NCBI GenBank assembly: GCA_963977005.1
Contig: CAXBMQ010000003.1
Span: 62,001-126,000, forward strand
Length of the DNA stretch: 64,000 nt
From: CAXBCP01 sp963977005
GTDB taxonomy: Bacteria > Pseudomonadota > Alphaproteobacteria > MPNO01 > UBA830
Direction of reading: 5' to 3'
Shown: positions 18,383-28,393 of the stretch, in pieces
Position numbering within the stretch: the first letter of the stretch is position 1
Layout of the letters: each line of letters opens with the position of its first letter
The notes under the pieces: model-generated
What the model was told of the DNA's origin: nothing
The model's input: the letters and a program-made list of their open reading frames with translations, nothing else
Databases searched by the model: none
Translations under genes and position numbers: made by a program

Positions 18383-19798
18383 TTACTTTCTCCGCCCGGC
18401 GGGGGACGGCTTCAACATGTCTGTGGGTTTTACCCAGCGGTCGTATTCCGCCGGTGTGACAAGTCCGCTCTCGATCGCGGCCTGCCGAAGACTGGTATCG
18501 GAAGCGAATGCCTTTTTCGCAATCCGCGCGGCTTCGTCGTAGCCGATATGCGGGGTCAGCGCGGTCACCAGCATAAGCGACTGATCGACAAGTTCGCCGA
18601 TCCGTTCCTCATTCGCCGATATGCCGTCGACGCAACGCCCGGCAAAGCTGACGGCGCCGTCCGCAAGCAGTTCTATCGACTGAAGCAGGTTGAAGATCAT
18701 TACCGGCTTGAAGGTATTGAGCTGCAGATGGCCGTGCGATCCGGCAACCGTAATCGTGGTGTGGTTACCCATCACCTGGGCGCAGACCATTGTCAGGGCC
18801 TCGGCCTGGGTGGGGTTTACCTTGCCCGGCATGATCGAGGACCCCGGTTCATTCGCCGGCAGGCTGATTTCGCCGATGCCGGTCCGGGGACCGGAGGCGA
18901 GCAGTCGGATGTCGTTTGCGATCTTCATCAGGGATACGGCAACAACGTTCAGGGCGCCCGATGTTTCCACCACGGCATCGTGCGATGCCATCGCCTCGAA
19001 CTTGTTGGGAGCGGGGCGAAACTTCCGCCCGGTCAGTTTCGAAAGCTCGGTGCAGAAGCGCTTGTCGAAGCCGCGGGCGGCGTTCAGGCCCGTGCCCACC
19101 GCGGTGCCGCCCTGCGCAATGCCGAGCAGCCGGGGCAGCGATCCCTCGATCCGCGCGATACTGTTATCCAGTTGGGCGACAAAAGCGGAAAACTCCTGGC
19201 CCAGGGTCAGGGGTGTTGCGTCCTGCAAATGCGTACGCCCCGTTTTAACGATTTTCGAGAAAGCCTTTTCGCGTCCCGCCAGCGCATCCCGCAGCGTGCT
19301 CAGTCCCGGCAGCAGGCGCTCCTCGAGTGCTGTTACCGTCGCGATGTGCATGACCGTCGGAAACGAATCGTTGGAGGACTGACCCAGATTGACGTGATCG
19401 TTCGGGTGTACCGGGGCCATTTTGCCGAGCGGTTGCCCGAGTATTTCGTTTGCCCGGTTCGCGATCACCTCATTGGCATTCATGTTGGTCTGGGTACCCG
19501 AACCGGTTTGCCACACCACAAGGGGGAAATGATCGGACAGTTTTCCCGATGCGACCTCTGCCGCTGCCCGCACGATGGCCCGGCCGGGTCTTTTTTCAAG
19601 CATTCCAAGGTGCATGTTCGCCAGTGCCGCGGCCTGTTTCTGCCGGCCGAAGGCATGGATAACGGCCGCCGGCATCCGTTCGGTCCCGATCGGAAAATTC
19701 TTCAGGCTGCGCTGTGTCTGTGCACCCCAATAGCGGTCGGCGGGTACCGCGATCTTGCCCATAGAATCGCGCTCGGTCCGGGTTTTGTTTCTGGCCAT
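18383..19798 (-). CDS. fumC: Fumarate hydratase, class II
   Basis: A 471-residue iron-independent fumarase that interconverts fumarate and L-malate in the citric acid cycle. The aspartase/fumarase signature GSSIMPGKVNP is near residue 324; GSGTQTNMNANEVIANRA (about 101), HPNDHVNLGQSSNDSFPT (about 133) and KTGRTHLQDATPLTLGQE (about 185) build the three-subunit active site. Length is normal. A second, class I fumarase lies at 24348-25958, so the cell has both an oxygen-stable and an iron-sulfur enzyme. It is transcribed with the downstream ribbon-helix-helix gene. Confidence 0.96.
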   Translation of the reverse strand: MARNKTRTERDSMGKIAVPADRYWGAQTQRSLKNFPIGTERMPAAVIHAFGRQKQAAALANMHLGMLEKRPGRAIVRAAAEVASGKLSDHFPLVVWQTGSGTQTNMNANEVIANRANEILGQPLGKMAPVHPNDHVNLGQSSNDSFPTVMHIATVTALEERLLPGLSTLRDALAGREKAFSKIVKTGRTHLQDATPLTLGQEFSAFVAQLDNSIARIEGSLPRLLGIAQGGTAVGTGLNAARGFDKRFCTELSKLTGRKFRPAPNKFEAMASHDAVVETSGALNVVAVSLMKIANDIRLLASGPRTGIGEISLPANEPGSSIMPGKVNPTQAEALTMVCAQVMGNHTTITVAGSHGHLQLNTFKPVMIFNLLQSIELLADGAVSFAGRCVDGISANEERIGELVDQSLMLVTALTPHIGYDEAARIAKKAFASDTSLRQAAIESGLVTPAEYDRWVKPTDMLKPSPAGRRK

Positions 19799-20026
19799 TT
19801 TCTCTTTTGCTCTAGTGCTGCACCAAGTGGGAACGTTCGTGCAGCCGGTTTAACTACGGTGGATTTCAGGGTTTGGATTTTCCCCGATGATAGCGGGCAG
19901 AGCACCGTGTCGTCTGCAACCCTGCTATTCGTATTGCCTGCACTTCGCCCGGGCAGGGTGTAGCACGTTTCCCATCGGGGGCATTTGCCCGGTCGATCGC
20001 GGACGATGCCTCGGCTATGCTAAACC

Positions 20027-20059
20027 GACGCGACACCGGGCGAAGACGCGACACCGGGC
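20027..20059. repeat. Two 15-bp direct repeats ahead of the RidA-like gene
   Basis: GACGCGACACCGGGC occurs at 20027-20041 and again at 20045-20059, three bases apart, ending 20 bp before the start codon and just upstream of the TAGGAGTG ribosome site. It may be a chance slippage duplication or a binding site. The rest of 19799-20078 shows no gene. Confidence 0.75.
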
Positions 20060-20078
20060 AAACCTGTAGGAGTGACTT

Positions 20079-20546
20079 ATGACTGGAAAGATCGAAAGCA
20101 AGCTTGCGGAAATGGGAATTACGTTGCCGGTGGCCGCAAGCCCGAAAGTGGCCAAGATACTGAACTGGAAAATCGCGGGAGATCTGTTGTTCGTTTCGGG
20201 GCAGGTTCCCCGCATCGACAATGAAATTTCATTCATCGGCAAAGTCGGCAGGGAATATTCGCTCGAGGAAGGCCAGCTTGCCGCGAGGACCAGTGCGCTG
20301 ATGGTGCTCGCCTGCATCAAGGAGGCTCTTGGCGATATGGACCGTGTCCGGGAAGTCGTCCGCATCAAGGGCTACATCAACGTCGACCCCGACTTCACCG
20401 ATGTCTCCGCCGTGCTGAACGGCGCGTCCGAATTGTTTATCGATCTGTACGGCGACCCGGGCCGTCATTCGCGCACCGCCGTGGGCGTCGCATCCATGCC
20501 GTTCGGCGTTGCGATAGAGGTGGAGGGCATCTTCCAGTTCGAATAG
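20079..20546 (+). CDS. RidA family protein (YjgF/YER057c/UK114)
   Basis: A 155-residue RidA-like protein. These proteins hydrolyse reactive enamine/imine intermediates made by PLP enzymes. The family core is seen as GDLLFVSGQVPRI (about residue 33), a long central helix region ending CIKEALGDMDRV, and the C-terminal RTAVGVASMPFGVAIEVEGI, where the Arg before TAVGV matches the catalytic arginine position. It is longer at its N terminus than classical RidA and resembles the RidA subfamily starting with IESKLAEMGI. The ribosome site is AGGAG nine bases before the ATG. No obvious partner gene is adjacent. Confidence 0.88.
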   Translation: MTGKIESKLAEMGITLPVAASPKVAKILNWKIAGDLLFVSGQVPRIDNEISFIGKVGREYSLEEGQLAARTSALMVLACIKEALGDMDRVREVVRIKGYINVDPDFTDVSAVLNGASELFIDLYGDPGRHSRTAVGVASMPFGVAIEVEGIFQFE

Positions 20547-20606
20547 CGGTTTGTTTTCGACCGTTCCGCCGGGAATTTCCGGTGCGCCCGGGCCCGGCGG
20601 CCACTT

Positions 20607-21296
20607 GTGCAGGATGTCGGGATTATGCAACCCTCCGGGGTGAACGACGTCGCGTCGCGGATCATGGGTGGGGAGCTCGTGCGAAACTTGTTCTCGGGAA
20701 TGGCTCTGGGGTCATTGGTCGGACTTCTGGTGGGTCTTGCCACCACAGGTGTGGTGGGCGCCGTCGTGGGCGCTCTCGTCGCCGTTCTCGCCAGTTTTTT
20801 TGGCCTGAAACAGGCAGGCGCGGTGCAATCGGGTGCGACCATGAGGGTTCTTGGATTCTCGCTCGCGGCGGTGTTCGGTCTTTTGGTTGGCATTTTCCTG
20901 CGCGCGGATAACAGTTTTTCCCCCAGTCTCGAAGAGCGAAACGCCCAATGGCAGAAGGCCGGTTTTTCCAAACAGGTTGCCGCGGAGCTGGTCGCGTTTG
21001 AAAGGCTGGGAGTCCTGCGGGGTGACTGGCGGGTGCCGAAGGAATCGATCGCAGCCGCGCAGGAGAGATCCAGGCAGATGTCATCCGCTCTTTTCGCGGC
21101 GGAGGCCGCCGCGTCCTGTGGGGTGCTGACGGGGCGCGAGTATCCGACAGCGGATGCCTTTGCCGATGCATTCCGGGCCGAAGGCGGAGACTGGCGCAAA
21201 TTTGCGTCGAGCGTCCCGCCGGGTCTCTCCGAAGCGGACAGCCTGACGATTTATGCCGCCGCTCTGTCCCTTGTCTGTAAACCGGGAGATAAATGA
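20607..21296 (+). CDS. Unknown two-helix membrane protein, operon partner of a serine protease
   Basis: A 229-residue protein I cannot assign to a family. Two strongly hydrophobic segments are visible, GMALGSLVGLLVGLATTGVV with continuation to about residue 67, and VLGFSLAAVFGLLVGIFL (about residues 81-98). The remaining 130 residues are polar and contain two cysteines (AASCGVLTGREYPTADAFA and SLVCKPG), plausibly a periplasmic or cytosolic domain. The start may be GTG at 20607 or ATG at 20625. Its stop overlaps the protease start (ATGATGG), implying coupled translation, so it probably works with, anchors or is cleaved by that protease. Confidence 0.7.
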   Translation: MQDVGIMQPSGVNDVASRIMGGELVRNLFSGMALGSLVGLLVGLATTGVVGAVVGALVAVLASFFGLKQAGAVQSGATMRVLGFSLAAVFGLLVGIFLRADNSFSPSLEERNAQWQKAGFSKQVAAELVAFERLGVLRGDWRVPKESIAAAQERSRQMSSALFAAEAAASCGVLTGREYPTADAFADAFRAEGGDWRKFASSVPPGLSEADSLTIYAAALSLVCKPGDK

Positions 21297-22753
21297 TGGC
21301 GCGCCTGCTGGCGATGATCTCACTTGTTATGGCGGCAGCGATTTCGGTCGTTCCCGCAAGCAGGGCCGATATCAGCGCCGAGGTCTTCGGGCGAATATCG
21401 CCGGCCATCGCGCAGGTTCGGGCGCGCAATTGCCAGAACGGTGAAGCGCGGAGCGGGACGGGATTTCTGTTCGACAAGGGCGACAGGCTGGTAACAGCCC
21501 TTCATGTCGTTGCCGGCTGTAGCCGGATCGACGCTTTTTTCGAACGCGGTGGGGCAAGAACGATCATCGCGTCGGTGGACCGGGTTCTTGAACGCGTCGA
21601 TCTGGCCTTGCTGCGTCTCGAGCGCTCGGCCGGCACGCCGCTCGTTGCGGCGGATAGTCGTCCTGCGGCGAACGACCAGCTCTCTGTGATCGCGTTTTTT
21701 CTCGGCGCGCCGACCATGGATAACAAGCCTCTCAGGGTAACGTTCGGAAATTCGACGCTTTCGAGCATTCTGCCCGCGCAGGTCCGAGACGACCTGGCAC
21801 GTAGCAAGGCTCTTGATGTCGGCATGGAAATTGTCCGGCTCGACGGCCATTTACTGCCCGGCGCATCGGGCGCACCCCTGGTGGACCGGCTGGGCAGAGT
21901 GGTTGCGATCGGCTCCGGTGGGCTCAAAAGCGGGGCCGCGTCCATCAGTTGGGCCCTTCCGGGCGAGCATCTGGAGGGGCTCATCCGGTCCTCCGCGCGC
22001 AAGACAGGCAACGCCGCACGCTCGGCTTCGCTCTACGCTGCACCTGACGCGAAACAATCCGGGGCCGGCGGAGGCGGGGGGCTGGAGAAGATCACGTGCG
22101 GCGGGTTCACGTTCGTTAAAGCCGGCAAGCGCAGTTTCGCGGAGCTCGCGCGCACGACCGACGATGCGCTTGGCCTGCAGCAGCTCCTGGGTCATTTCGC
22201 ACAGTACGGCCTGCCGAACGGTATCACTGATTCCTATCGTTTCGATATCTACATGCCAGAGGGTCGCGGAGCCGTCGTGGCCGTCCCTGACTGGATGACC
22301 GTGCCCGTGAGTGCGGGAACCTGCCGCGCGCGCGACCCGAATGGATCTGTCGAGATCGCTTTCACCGGCGCCCGTGTGGCAAATGCCGTACAGATGCAGA
22401 TCGTGTCATCCCAGATCGAGCTTGGATTGCTTCGGCATCCGAACTGGCAGGCGAATTTTGCTTTCAGTTATCCGGTGCCTCAGCAACGACCGGACGGATT
22501 GACCGTTCGGCGCAAAACGTTTCATGCTTTCACGCGGCAACCGGGTATTACACAACTTGCCTTCGAGACACTTGCGGCAAAGGGGGACCAGCTATTCGGG
22601 GTTGCGGCATTGAACCATTCCCATAATGGGCAGGGCTATCAGCAATGCGCGCTCAACCCCGCTTTCCCCGCTTGCGCACCGCTGAGAAATCAATTGATCA
22701 AGCTTACGCAGACCATACTGGCCGCGCATCTCTCGACGTTCCCGATCTATTAG
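21293..22753 (+). CDS. Secreted trypsin-like serine protease
   Basis: A 486-residue protein with a signal peptide (about residues 1-25, ending VPASRA). The S1 triad is visible: His in LVTALHVVAGC (about residue 71), Asp in ERVDLALLRLE (about 104) and Ser in LPGASGAPLVD (about 192). After about residue 240 comes a non-protease region with a glycine-rich linker and a second domain (residues 265-486) that I do not recognise. PDZ domains are absent, so it is not a DegP homologue. It is co-translated with the upstream membrane protein and its stop overlaps the convergent panE-like gene by four bases. Substrate unknown. Confidence 0.82.
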   Translation: MMARLLAMISLVMAAAISVVPASRADISAEVFGRISPAIAQVRARNCQNGEARSGTGFLFDKGDRLVTALHVVAGCSRIDAFFERGGARTIIASVDRVLERVDLALLRLERSAGTPLVAADSRPAANDQLSVIAFFLGAPTMDNKPLRVTFGNSTLSSILPAQVRDDLARSKALDVGMEIVRLDGHLLPGASGAPLVDRLGRVVAIGSGGLKSGAASISWALPGEHLEGLIRSSARKTGNAARSASLYAAPDAKQSGAGGGGGLEKITCGGFTFVKAGKRSFAELARTTDDALGLQQLLGHFAQYGLPNGITDSYRFDIYMPEGRGAVVAVPDWMTVPVSAGTCRARDPNGSVEIAFTGARVANAVQMQIVSSQIELGLLRHPNWQANFAFSYPVPQQRPDGLTVRRKTFHAFTRQPGITQLAFETLAAKGDQLFGVAALNHSHNGQGYQQCALNPAFPACAPLRNQLIKLTQTILAAHLSTFPIY

Positions 22754-23778
22754 GTTTTGATCGGTTCGCCCACCGGCGCCGCCAGTGGGTCGAAATCGAT
22801 TTCCGGATAGAGTCCCGCTTCCCGCGCGCGCTGGCGCAGCAGCGCGTAAGTCAGATCGATCATCGGCGTCTCGACCCCGGTCAGCCGGCCAAGCTCGACG
22901 ACGGCACCGGTAATACCGTCGACTTCCATCGGCCGGCCTGCTTCGAGGTCCTGCAGGATAGAGGTCTTGTGACCCGAGACCGTGCGTGTTCCCTTCACCC
23001 GGTCAGCGATTTTCTGGTGAAATTCCACGCCGAGCGCTTCGCCGACCGCCTGCACTTCTTCCATGATCGAGATTGCCAACCGCTGCAGGTCGTCGCGGTC
23101 GACCAGCGGTCCAAGCGTGGACATCGTCAGGGCCGCCATCGGACTGAATGATACATTGCCCCACATCTTTACCCAGACCTCGCTGCGGATTGCGGTCGTG
23201 GCCGGCGCCTCGAGACCTGCATCCGTCAGCAACGTCGCAATGTCGTCCAGGCGTGACGACATCGTGCCGTCCGGCTCGCCGATCGCAAAGAGCCGGTTGC
23301 CGATATTGCGGACGACGCCCGGCTCGACGACCGTGTTGCTGGACGTGATGACGCAGCCGATCACGCGTTCGCAGCCGATGCTTGCGGCGATGCGCCCACC
23401 GGGATCGACGGTCTGCAGGGTCCGGCCGTCCATCGGTCCGCCATGGGCGTGGAAATACCAGAAGGGAATGCCGTTCTGCGCGGACACGACGATGGTGTCC
23501 GGTCCTATCAATGGCTTCAGAATTCCGGCCGCCGCGGTCAGTCCATGCGCTTTTGCCGACAGGAAGATCACGTCCTGAACGCCGATCTCGGCCGGATCGT
23601 CGGTTGCCGGCGGCGTGACCGTAAATTCTTCGTCCGGCGTAATGATGTGCAGGCCGCTTTTCTGCAAGGCCGTCAGATGTTCGCCCCTGGCAATGAGGGA
23701 GACCTCGGTATCGGTACGGGCGACCATCCCGCCGACAAATCCGCCGACCGCGCCGGCGCCGAATACGCAAAACTTCAT
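22750..23778 (-). CDS. 2-dehydropantoate 2-reductase family protein
   Basis: A 342-residue NADPH-dependent oxidoreductase of the ApbA/PanE family, which reduces 2-dehydropantoate to pantoate in coenzyme A synthesis. It opens with the Rossmann motif MKFCVFGAGAVGGFVGGMVA and has VSAQNGIPFWYF in the hinge region, then SEVWVKMWGNVSFSPMAALT, including the catalytic-type Lys, and LEAGRPMEVDGITGAVVELG. Several PanE paralogues exist in this class of bacteria, some with other 2-keto acid substrates, so I leave the symbol blank. It overlaps the upstream UDG-like gene by four bases. Confidence 0.88.
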   Translation of the reverse strand: MKFCVFGAGAVGGFVGGMVARTDTEVSLIARGEHLTALQKSGLHIITPDEEFTVTPPATDDPAEIGVQDVIFLSAKAHGLTAAAGILKPLIGPDTIVVSAQNGIPFWYFHAHGGPMDGRTLQTVDPGGRIAASIGCERVIGCVITSSNTVVEPGVVRNIGNRLFAIGEPDGTMSSRLDDIATLLTDAGLEAPATTAIRSEVWVKMWGNVSFSPMAALTMSTLGPLVDRDDLQRLAISIMEEVQAVGEALGVEFHQKIADRVKGTRTVSGHKTSILQDLEAGRPMEVDGITGAVVELGRLTGVETPMIDLTYALLRQRAREAGLYPEIDFDPLAAPVGEPIKT

Positions 23779-24323
23779 TGCCCGTTCTCCTGTTCCTGCC
23801 CGGGTGTCCGTTCCCGCAGCGCTGTCCGATGAATTTCGCCAAGTCTAGTCCATGGCTCGATCGACCACCAACGCCGCGCCGCGCCGGATGGTGACGGCAG
23901 CACGAAAATGCGGGTTTCACCGATGGTGGCCGGCTGTTCTCCGTAATCCCCGATCGTTGCGCCCAGTGCTTCGAGCAGGAAAATCCCGGCGGGCCGCTTC
24001 CCGGTAAAGGCAAGATGCAGCGGCCGGTACGTTTCGATTTTTTCGCGCAGGGCGCCGGCGTCGTAGGCGTTCGACGATAACGCAACATCCATGCCGGCTT
24101 CATGCTTGGCGAGATCGGTGATGCCGATTCCGAATTCCGGCAGCCGCCGGAAGTCGGACGGTGCCAGCAGGTCAGGGGTCAGGCGCGCCTCGAAGAGGGC
24201 CGGCCAGAACCGGTTGCCGGGTCCCGCGTAATACGCCCCCAGCCGGGCCGATGCCGAACTTGCCGCCGATCCGCAAAAAACCGTCGTCAGACCTGTCTCC
24301 AGGACGTCCGGCAGTATCGCCAC
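23775..24323 (-). CDS. Uracil-DNA-glycosylase fold protein, MUG/TDG type
   Basis: A 182-residue protein of the MUG/TDG branch of uracil-DNA glycosylases, which remove uracil or thymine from G mismatches. YYAGPGNRFWPALFEARLTP (about residues 31-50) and the C-terminal LPSPSGAARRWW (about 143) are diagnostic. The motif that is GINPG in E. coli Mug, with the catalytic Asn, reads CGSAASSASA here, and the NPSG loop reads SPSG, so activity may differ from Mug. It starts 25 bp past the fumarase stop and overlaps the panE-like gene, suggesting one leftward transcript from fumarase onward. Confidence 0.8.
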   Translation of the reverse strand: MAILPDVLETGLTTVFCGSAASSASARLGAYYAGPGNRFWPALFEARLTPDLLAPSDFRRLPEFGIGITDLAKHEAGMDVALSSNAYDAGALREKIETYRPLHLAFTGKRPAGIFLLEALGATIGDYGEQPATIGETRIFVLPSPSGAARRWWSIEPWTRLGEIHRTALRERTPGQEQENGQ

Positions 24324-24347
24324 GGCGCGCCGGTTCCCCGGGGGACG

Positions 24348-25958
<1,611 letters not shown>

Positions 25959-25989
25959 TGGGATAATCCCCGGGGTGGTCAGGACAGGG

Positions 25990-26502
25990 TCAGGTCTTCT
26001 TTTTACGGAAAGCGTCGAGCGCGACCACTTCGCCGGTTTTCTGTTCGCCGTCGCTATCGCCGTCTTCGGAATTCGGCGGCGCGTCGCCGTCCTCGAGTTC
26101 TTCGGTATCCTGCAGGTCATCGGGGCCGATACCCGCAAATTCGCTCTCGGCGGCTTTGAACTGCAATCCGAAATTCACCGACGGATCGGCAAAGCCGACG
26201 ACCGAATCGAACGGGATATAAAGCCGTTCGTTGGTGCCGGAAAAACTGAGTGTAATTTCAAAGGCGTCTTCGGAGATTTCCAGGCCCCAGAACTGGTACT
26301 GGAGCACGATGGTCATTTCCTCGGGGTATTGCGAGATCAGCCGGTCGGTGATCTCGACGCCCTCGTCCTGGGTTCTGAACGTAATGTACAGATGATGGTC
26401 GCCGGGAAGTCCATCCTCTCCGACCTTCAACAGGGCTTCGCGCACGACGCCTTTCATCGCGCGCTCGACCATTGACTGATAATCCATCATATCTTCGGAC
26501 AT
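25990..26502 (-). CDS. sspB: SspB family ClpXP adaptor
   Basis: A 170-residue protein of the alphaproteobacterial SspB family. SspB tethers ssrA-tagged proteins to the ClpX unfoldase. It begins with MMDYQSMVERAMKGVVREAL and has HHLYITFRTQDEGVEI, EMTIVLQYQFWGLEI and RLYIPFDSVVGFADPSVNFG as in relatives. An acidic linker (residues 120-150) leads to the short C-terminal ClpX-binding tail EVVALDAFRKK. It lies immediately downstream of the tmRNA gene on the same strand, so tag and adaptor are encoded side by side. Confidence 0.93.
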   Translation of the reverse strand: MSEDMMDYQSMVERAMKGVVREALLKVGEDGLPGDHHLYITFRTQDEGVEITDRLISQYPEEMTIVLQYQFWGLEISEDAFEITLSFSGTNERLYIPFDSVVGFADPSVNFGLQFKAAESEFAGIGPDDLQDTEELEDGDAPPNSEDGDSDGEQKTGEVVALDAFRKKKT

Positions 26503-26595
26503 GGCGGGGACTCATATGTCATGCGGGCCGGAACCGCAAGCGCAACCGTACCAACTGCGTACGGGGATTTTCTGCGGCTGAGCGTCGGGAAATTA

Positions 26596-26888
26596 GTGGA
26601 GGGGCTTCTGTTGCCCGGCGCCCCTCCGAACCGCGCTTGCCTAATTAGGCAGCGAGGGCCAAATCGTTATCATTGGCACTTGTAAAAACGGCCCGCTAAC
26701 GGCGGTACCATACCGGGCAAAAGACAAGTCTTTACACGTGTGTCGATCCTGTTTCGCCCCCAAAACCGTGTGCGGACCCCGTATCCGGGGCCGGCCAAGC
26801 CGGAAATTTGGTGGAGGCGCCGGGTACTGCCCCCGGGTCCACTCCGTTTATTACACAAGTCGTTTATCACCATAGCTGGCAAGCCAGC
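26596..26888 (-). ncRNA. ssrA: tmRNA, circularly permuted two-piece type
   Basis: Read on the minus strand, an acceptor piece comes first and ends in CGCCTCCACCA, with encoded CCA at 26811-26809. After a spacer of about 47 nt the coding piece begins GGGGGCGAAACAGGATCGAC at 26761. Its first seven bases GGGGGCG pair with CGCCTCC of the acceptor piece (one G-U), rebuilding the tRNA-like acceptor stem. A tag frame GCC...TAA at 26677-26645 encodes ANDNDLALAA. A GGAGGGGC/GCCCCTCC hairpin (26598-26627) closes the 3' end. The outer boundaries are estimates. Function: rescue of stalled ribosomes. Confidence 0.93.
26645..26677 (-). other. tmRNA proteolysis tag reading frame
   Basis: Ten codons and TAA within tmRNA encode ANDNDLALAA, added after the alanine carried by the tRNA-like domain. 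The AND start and the ...LALAA end match known tags recognised by SspB and ClpXP; sspB is the next gene downstream. Confidence 0.92.
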
Positions 26889-26894
26889 CCTTCT

Positions 26895-26923
26895 AATATA
26901 GGGTGATTCGGCCTTAAATTAAA
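26895..26923 (-). promoter_or_regulatory. Probable tmRNA promoter
   Basis: On the minus strand a -10-like TATATT (26900-26895) with a weak -35-like TTTAAT 17 bp upstream (26923-26918) would start transcription near 26888, just ahead of the acceptor piece. The rightward thyA promoter must lie in the same 76-bp divergent gap. Confidence 0.45.
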
Positions 26924-26975
26924 GTGAAGTCCCTGAAGTTTGTCAGTTCGCCGGATTCGGCCCAAAAAGAGAACC

Positions 26976-27770
26976 ATGCAGCAATACCTCGATCTTATGC
27001 GGCGTGTCCGCGAGACCGGTGTCTGGAAAGACGACCGGACAGGTACCGGCACCTACAGCGTGTTCGGCCATCAGATGCGCTTCGATCTGGCGGACGGGTT
27101 TCCGCTGGTGACGACCAAAAAGCTCCATACCAAATCGATCATCCATGAACTTTTATGGTTCCTGCAGGGCGATACCAATATCGCCTATCTGAAAGAAAAC
27201 GGGGTGTCGATCTGGAACGAATGGGCCGACGCGAACGGCGATCTCGGACCCGTTTACGGCGCGCAATGGCGGTCCTGGGATAAGGGCGACGGCACGACCG
27301 TCGACCAGATTGCGAACGTCACTAGCCAGATCAAAGCCAACCCGGATTCGCGGCGCCTGATCGTGAGCGCATGGAACGTGCCGCAGATCGATACCATGGC
27401 GCTGCCGCCCTGCCATTGCCTGTTCCAGTTCTACGTCGCCGATGGAAAGCTGTCCTGTCAGCTCTATCAGCGCAGCGCAGATATATTTCTCGGCGTGCCG
27501 TTCAATATCGCATCCTACGCCCTGCTGACGCTGATGATGGCGCAGGCCACGGGCCTGCAACCGGGCGAATTCGTCCACACGCTGGGCGATGCGCATCTCT
27601 ACGCAAATCACATCGAACAGACCGATGCCCAGCTGCAGCGGCAGCCCTATGCTTTGCCGACGATGACGCTGAACCCCGACGTGACCGACATATTCGGATT
27701 CCGATACGACGATTTCACGCTCGACGGGTACCGGTTCCACCCGCATATCCCGGCGGCCGTCGCCGTCTGA
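26976..27770 (+). CDS. thyA: Thymidylate synthase
   Basis: A 264-residue ThyA, identical in length to the E. coli enzyme. It methylates dUMP to dTMP using methylene-tetrahydrofolate. DRTGTGTYSVFGHQMRF lies near residue 20, the nucleophile Cys in LPPCHCLFQFYV near residue 146, and the substrate site QRSADIFLGVPFNIASYALL at 165-184. I use the ATG at 26976 because MQQYLDLMRRV matches relatives; an upstream in-frame start (26940) would add 12 basic residues. It is followed 16 bp later by folA, which regenerates the dihydrofolate it produces. Confidence 0.97.
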   Translation: MQQYLDLMRRVRETGVWKDDRTGTGTYSVFGHQMRFDLADGFPLVTTKKLHTKSIIHELLWFLQGDTNIAYLKENGVSIWNEWADANGDLGPVYGAQWRSWDKGDGTTVDQIANVTSQIKANPDSRRLIVSAWNVPQIDTMALPPCHCLFQFYVADGKLSCQLYQRSADIFLGVPFNIASYALLTLMMAQATGLQPGEFVHTLGDAHLYANHIEQTDAQLQRQPYALPTMTLNPDVTDIFGFRYDDFTLDGYRFHPHIPAAVAV

Positions 27771-27786
27771 CGCGGAGCCCGGTGCC

Positions 27787-28299
27787 GTGTCCGAGAGAAT
27801 GACCATCGCCCTGATCGTCGCGGTCGCCGAAAACGGCGTCATCGGGCGGGACGGCGGCCTGCCGTGGCGGCTTTCCGGCGACCTTCGCTATTTCAAGTCG
27901 GTCACGATGGGCAAACCGATCATCATGGGCCGCAAGACCTTCGAGTCCATCGGCCGGCCGCTACCCGGTCGCCCCAATCTCGTTGTCAGCCGCAATCCGG
28001 AATTTCGGCCGGAAGGCGTGGAGGTCTTCGGCAGCCTGGAAGCGGCCGTCGCACATGCCGAAACGCTCCCTGGCGACGAGGCGATGGTGATCGGCGGTGC
28101 GGGTCTGTACGAGGCCGCACTGGCCATTGCCGGCCGGATCTACCTCACCGAAGTCCATGCCGCGGCAGAGGGCGATGTGACCTTCCCGCGATTCGACCGG
28201 CGTGGCTGGGCCGAAACGTCGCGCGAACGCCAGGGTGCCGGCGAAAAGGACGATCACGACCATTCTTTCGTCGTGCTCGAGCGGGTCAGGTCCGGGTGA
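27787..28299 (+). CDS. folA: Dihydrofolate reductase
   Basis: A 170-residue DHFR that reduces dihydrofolate to tetrahydrofolate with NADPH. The conserved N-terminal IALIVAVAENGVIGRDGGLPW (shown here in two parts: IALIVAVAENGVIG then RDGGLPW), the catalytic acidic Asp-equivalent in LSGDLRYFKSVTMG, and GRKTFESIGRPLPGRPNLV are all present, as is VIGGAGLY. The start may be GTG at 27787 (MSERMTIAL) or ATG at 27799. It forms the standard thyA-folA pair. Confidence 0.96.
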   Translation: MSERMTIALIVAVAENGVIGRDGGLPWRLSGDLRYFKSVTMGKPIIMGRKTFESIGRPLPGRPNLVVSRNPEFRPEGVEVFGSLEAAVAHAETLPGDEAMVIGGAGLYEAALAIAGRIYLTEVHAAAEGDVTFPRFDRRGWAETSRERQGAGEKDDHDHSFVVLERVRSG

Positions 28300-28393
28300 C
28301 GCCTCGCCACTTTTCCGGACACTATTTGCAATCTCTTAACCTTTTGGTCTAAATCTGTTTTTCAACGTTCAACCCACGGAAACGGGGCTCGCA

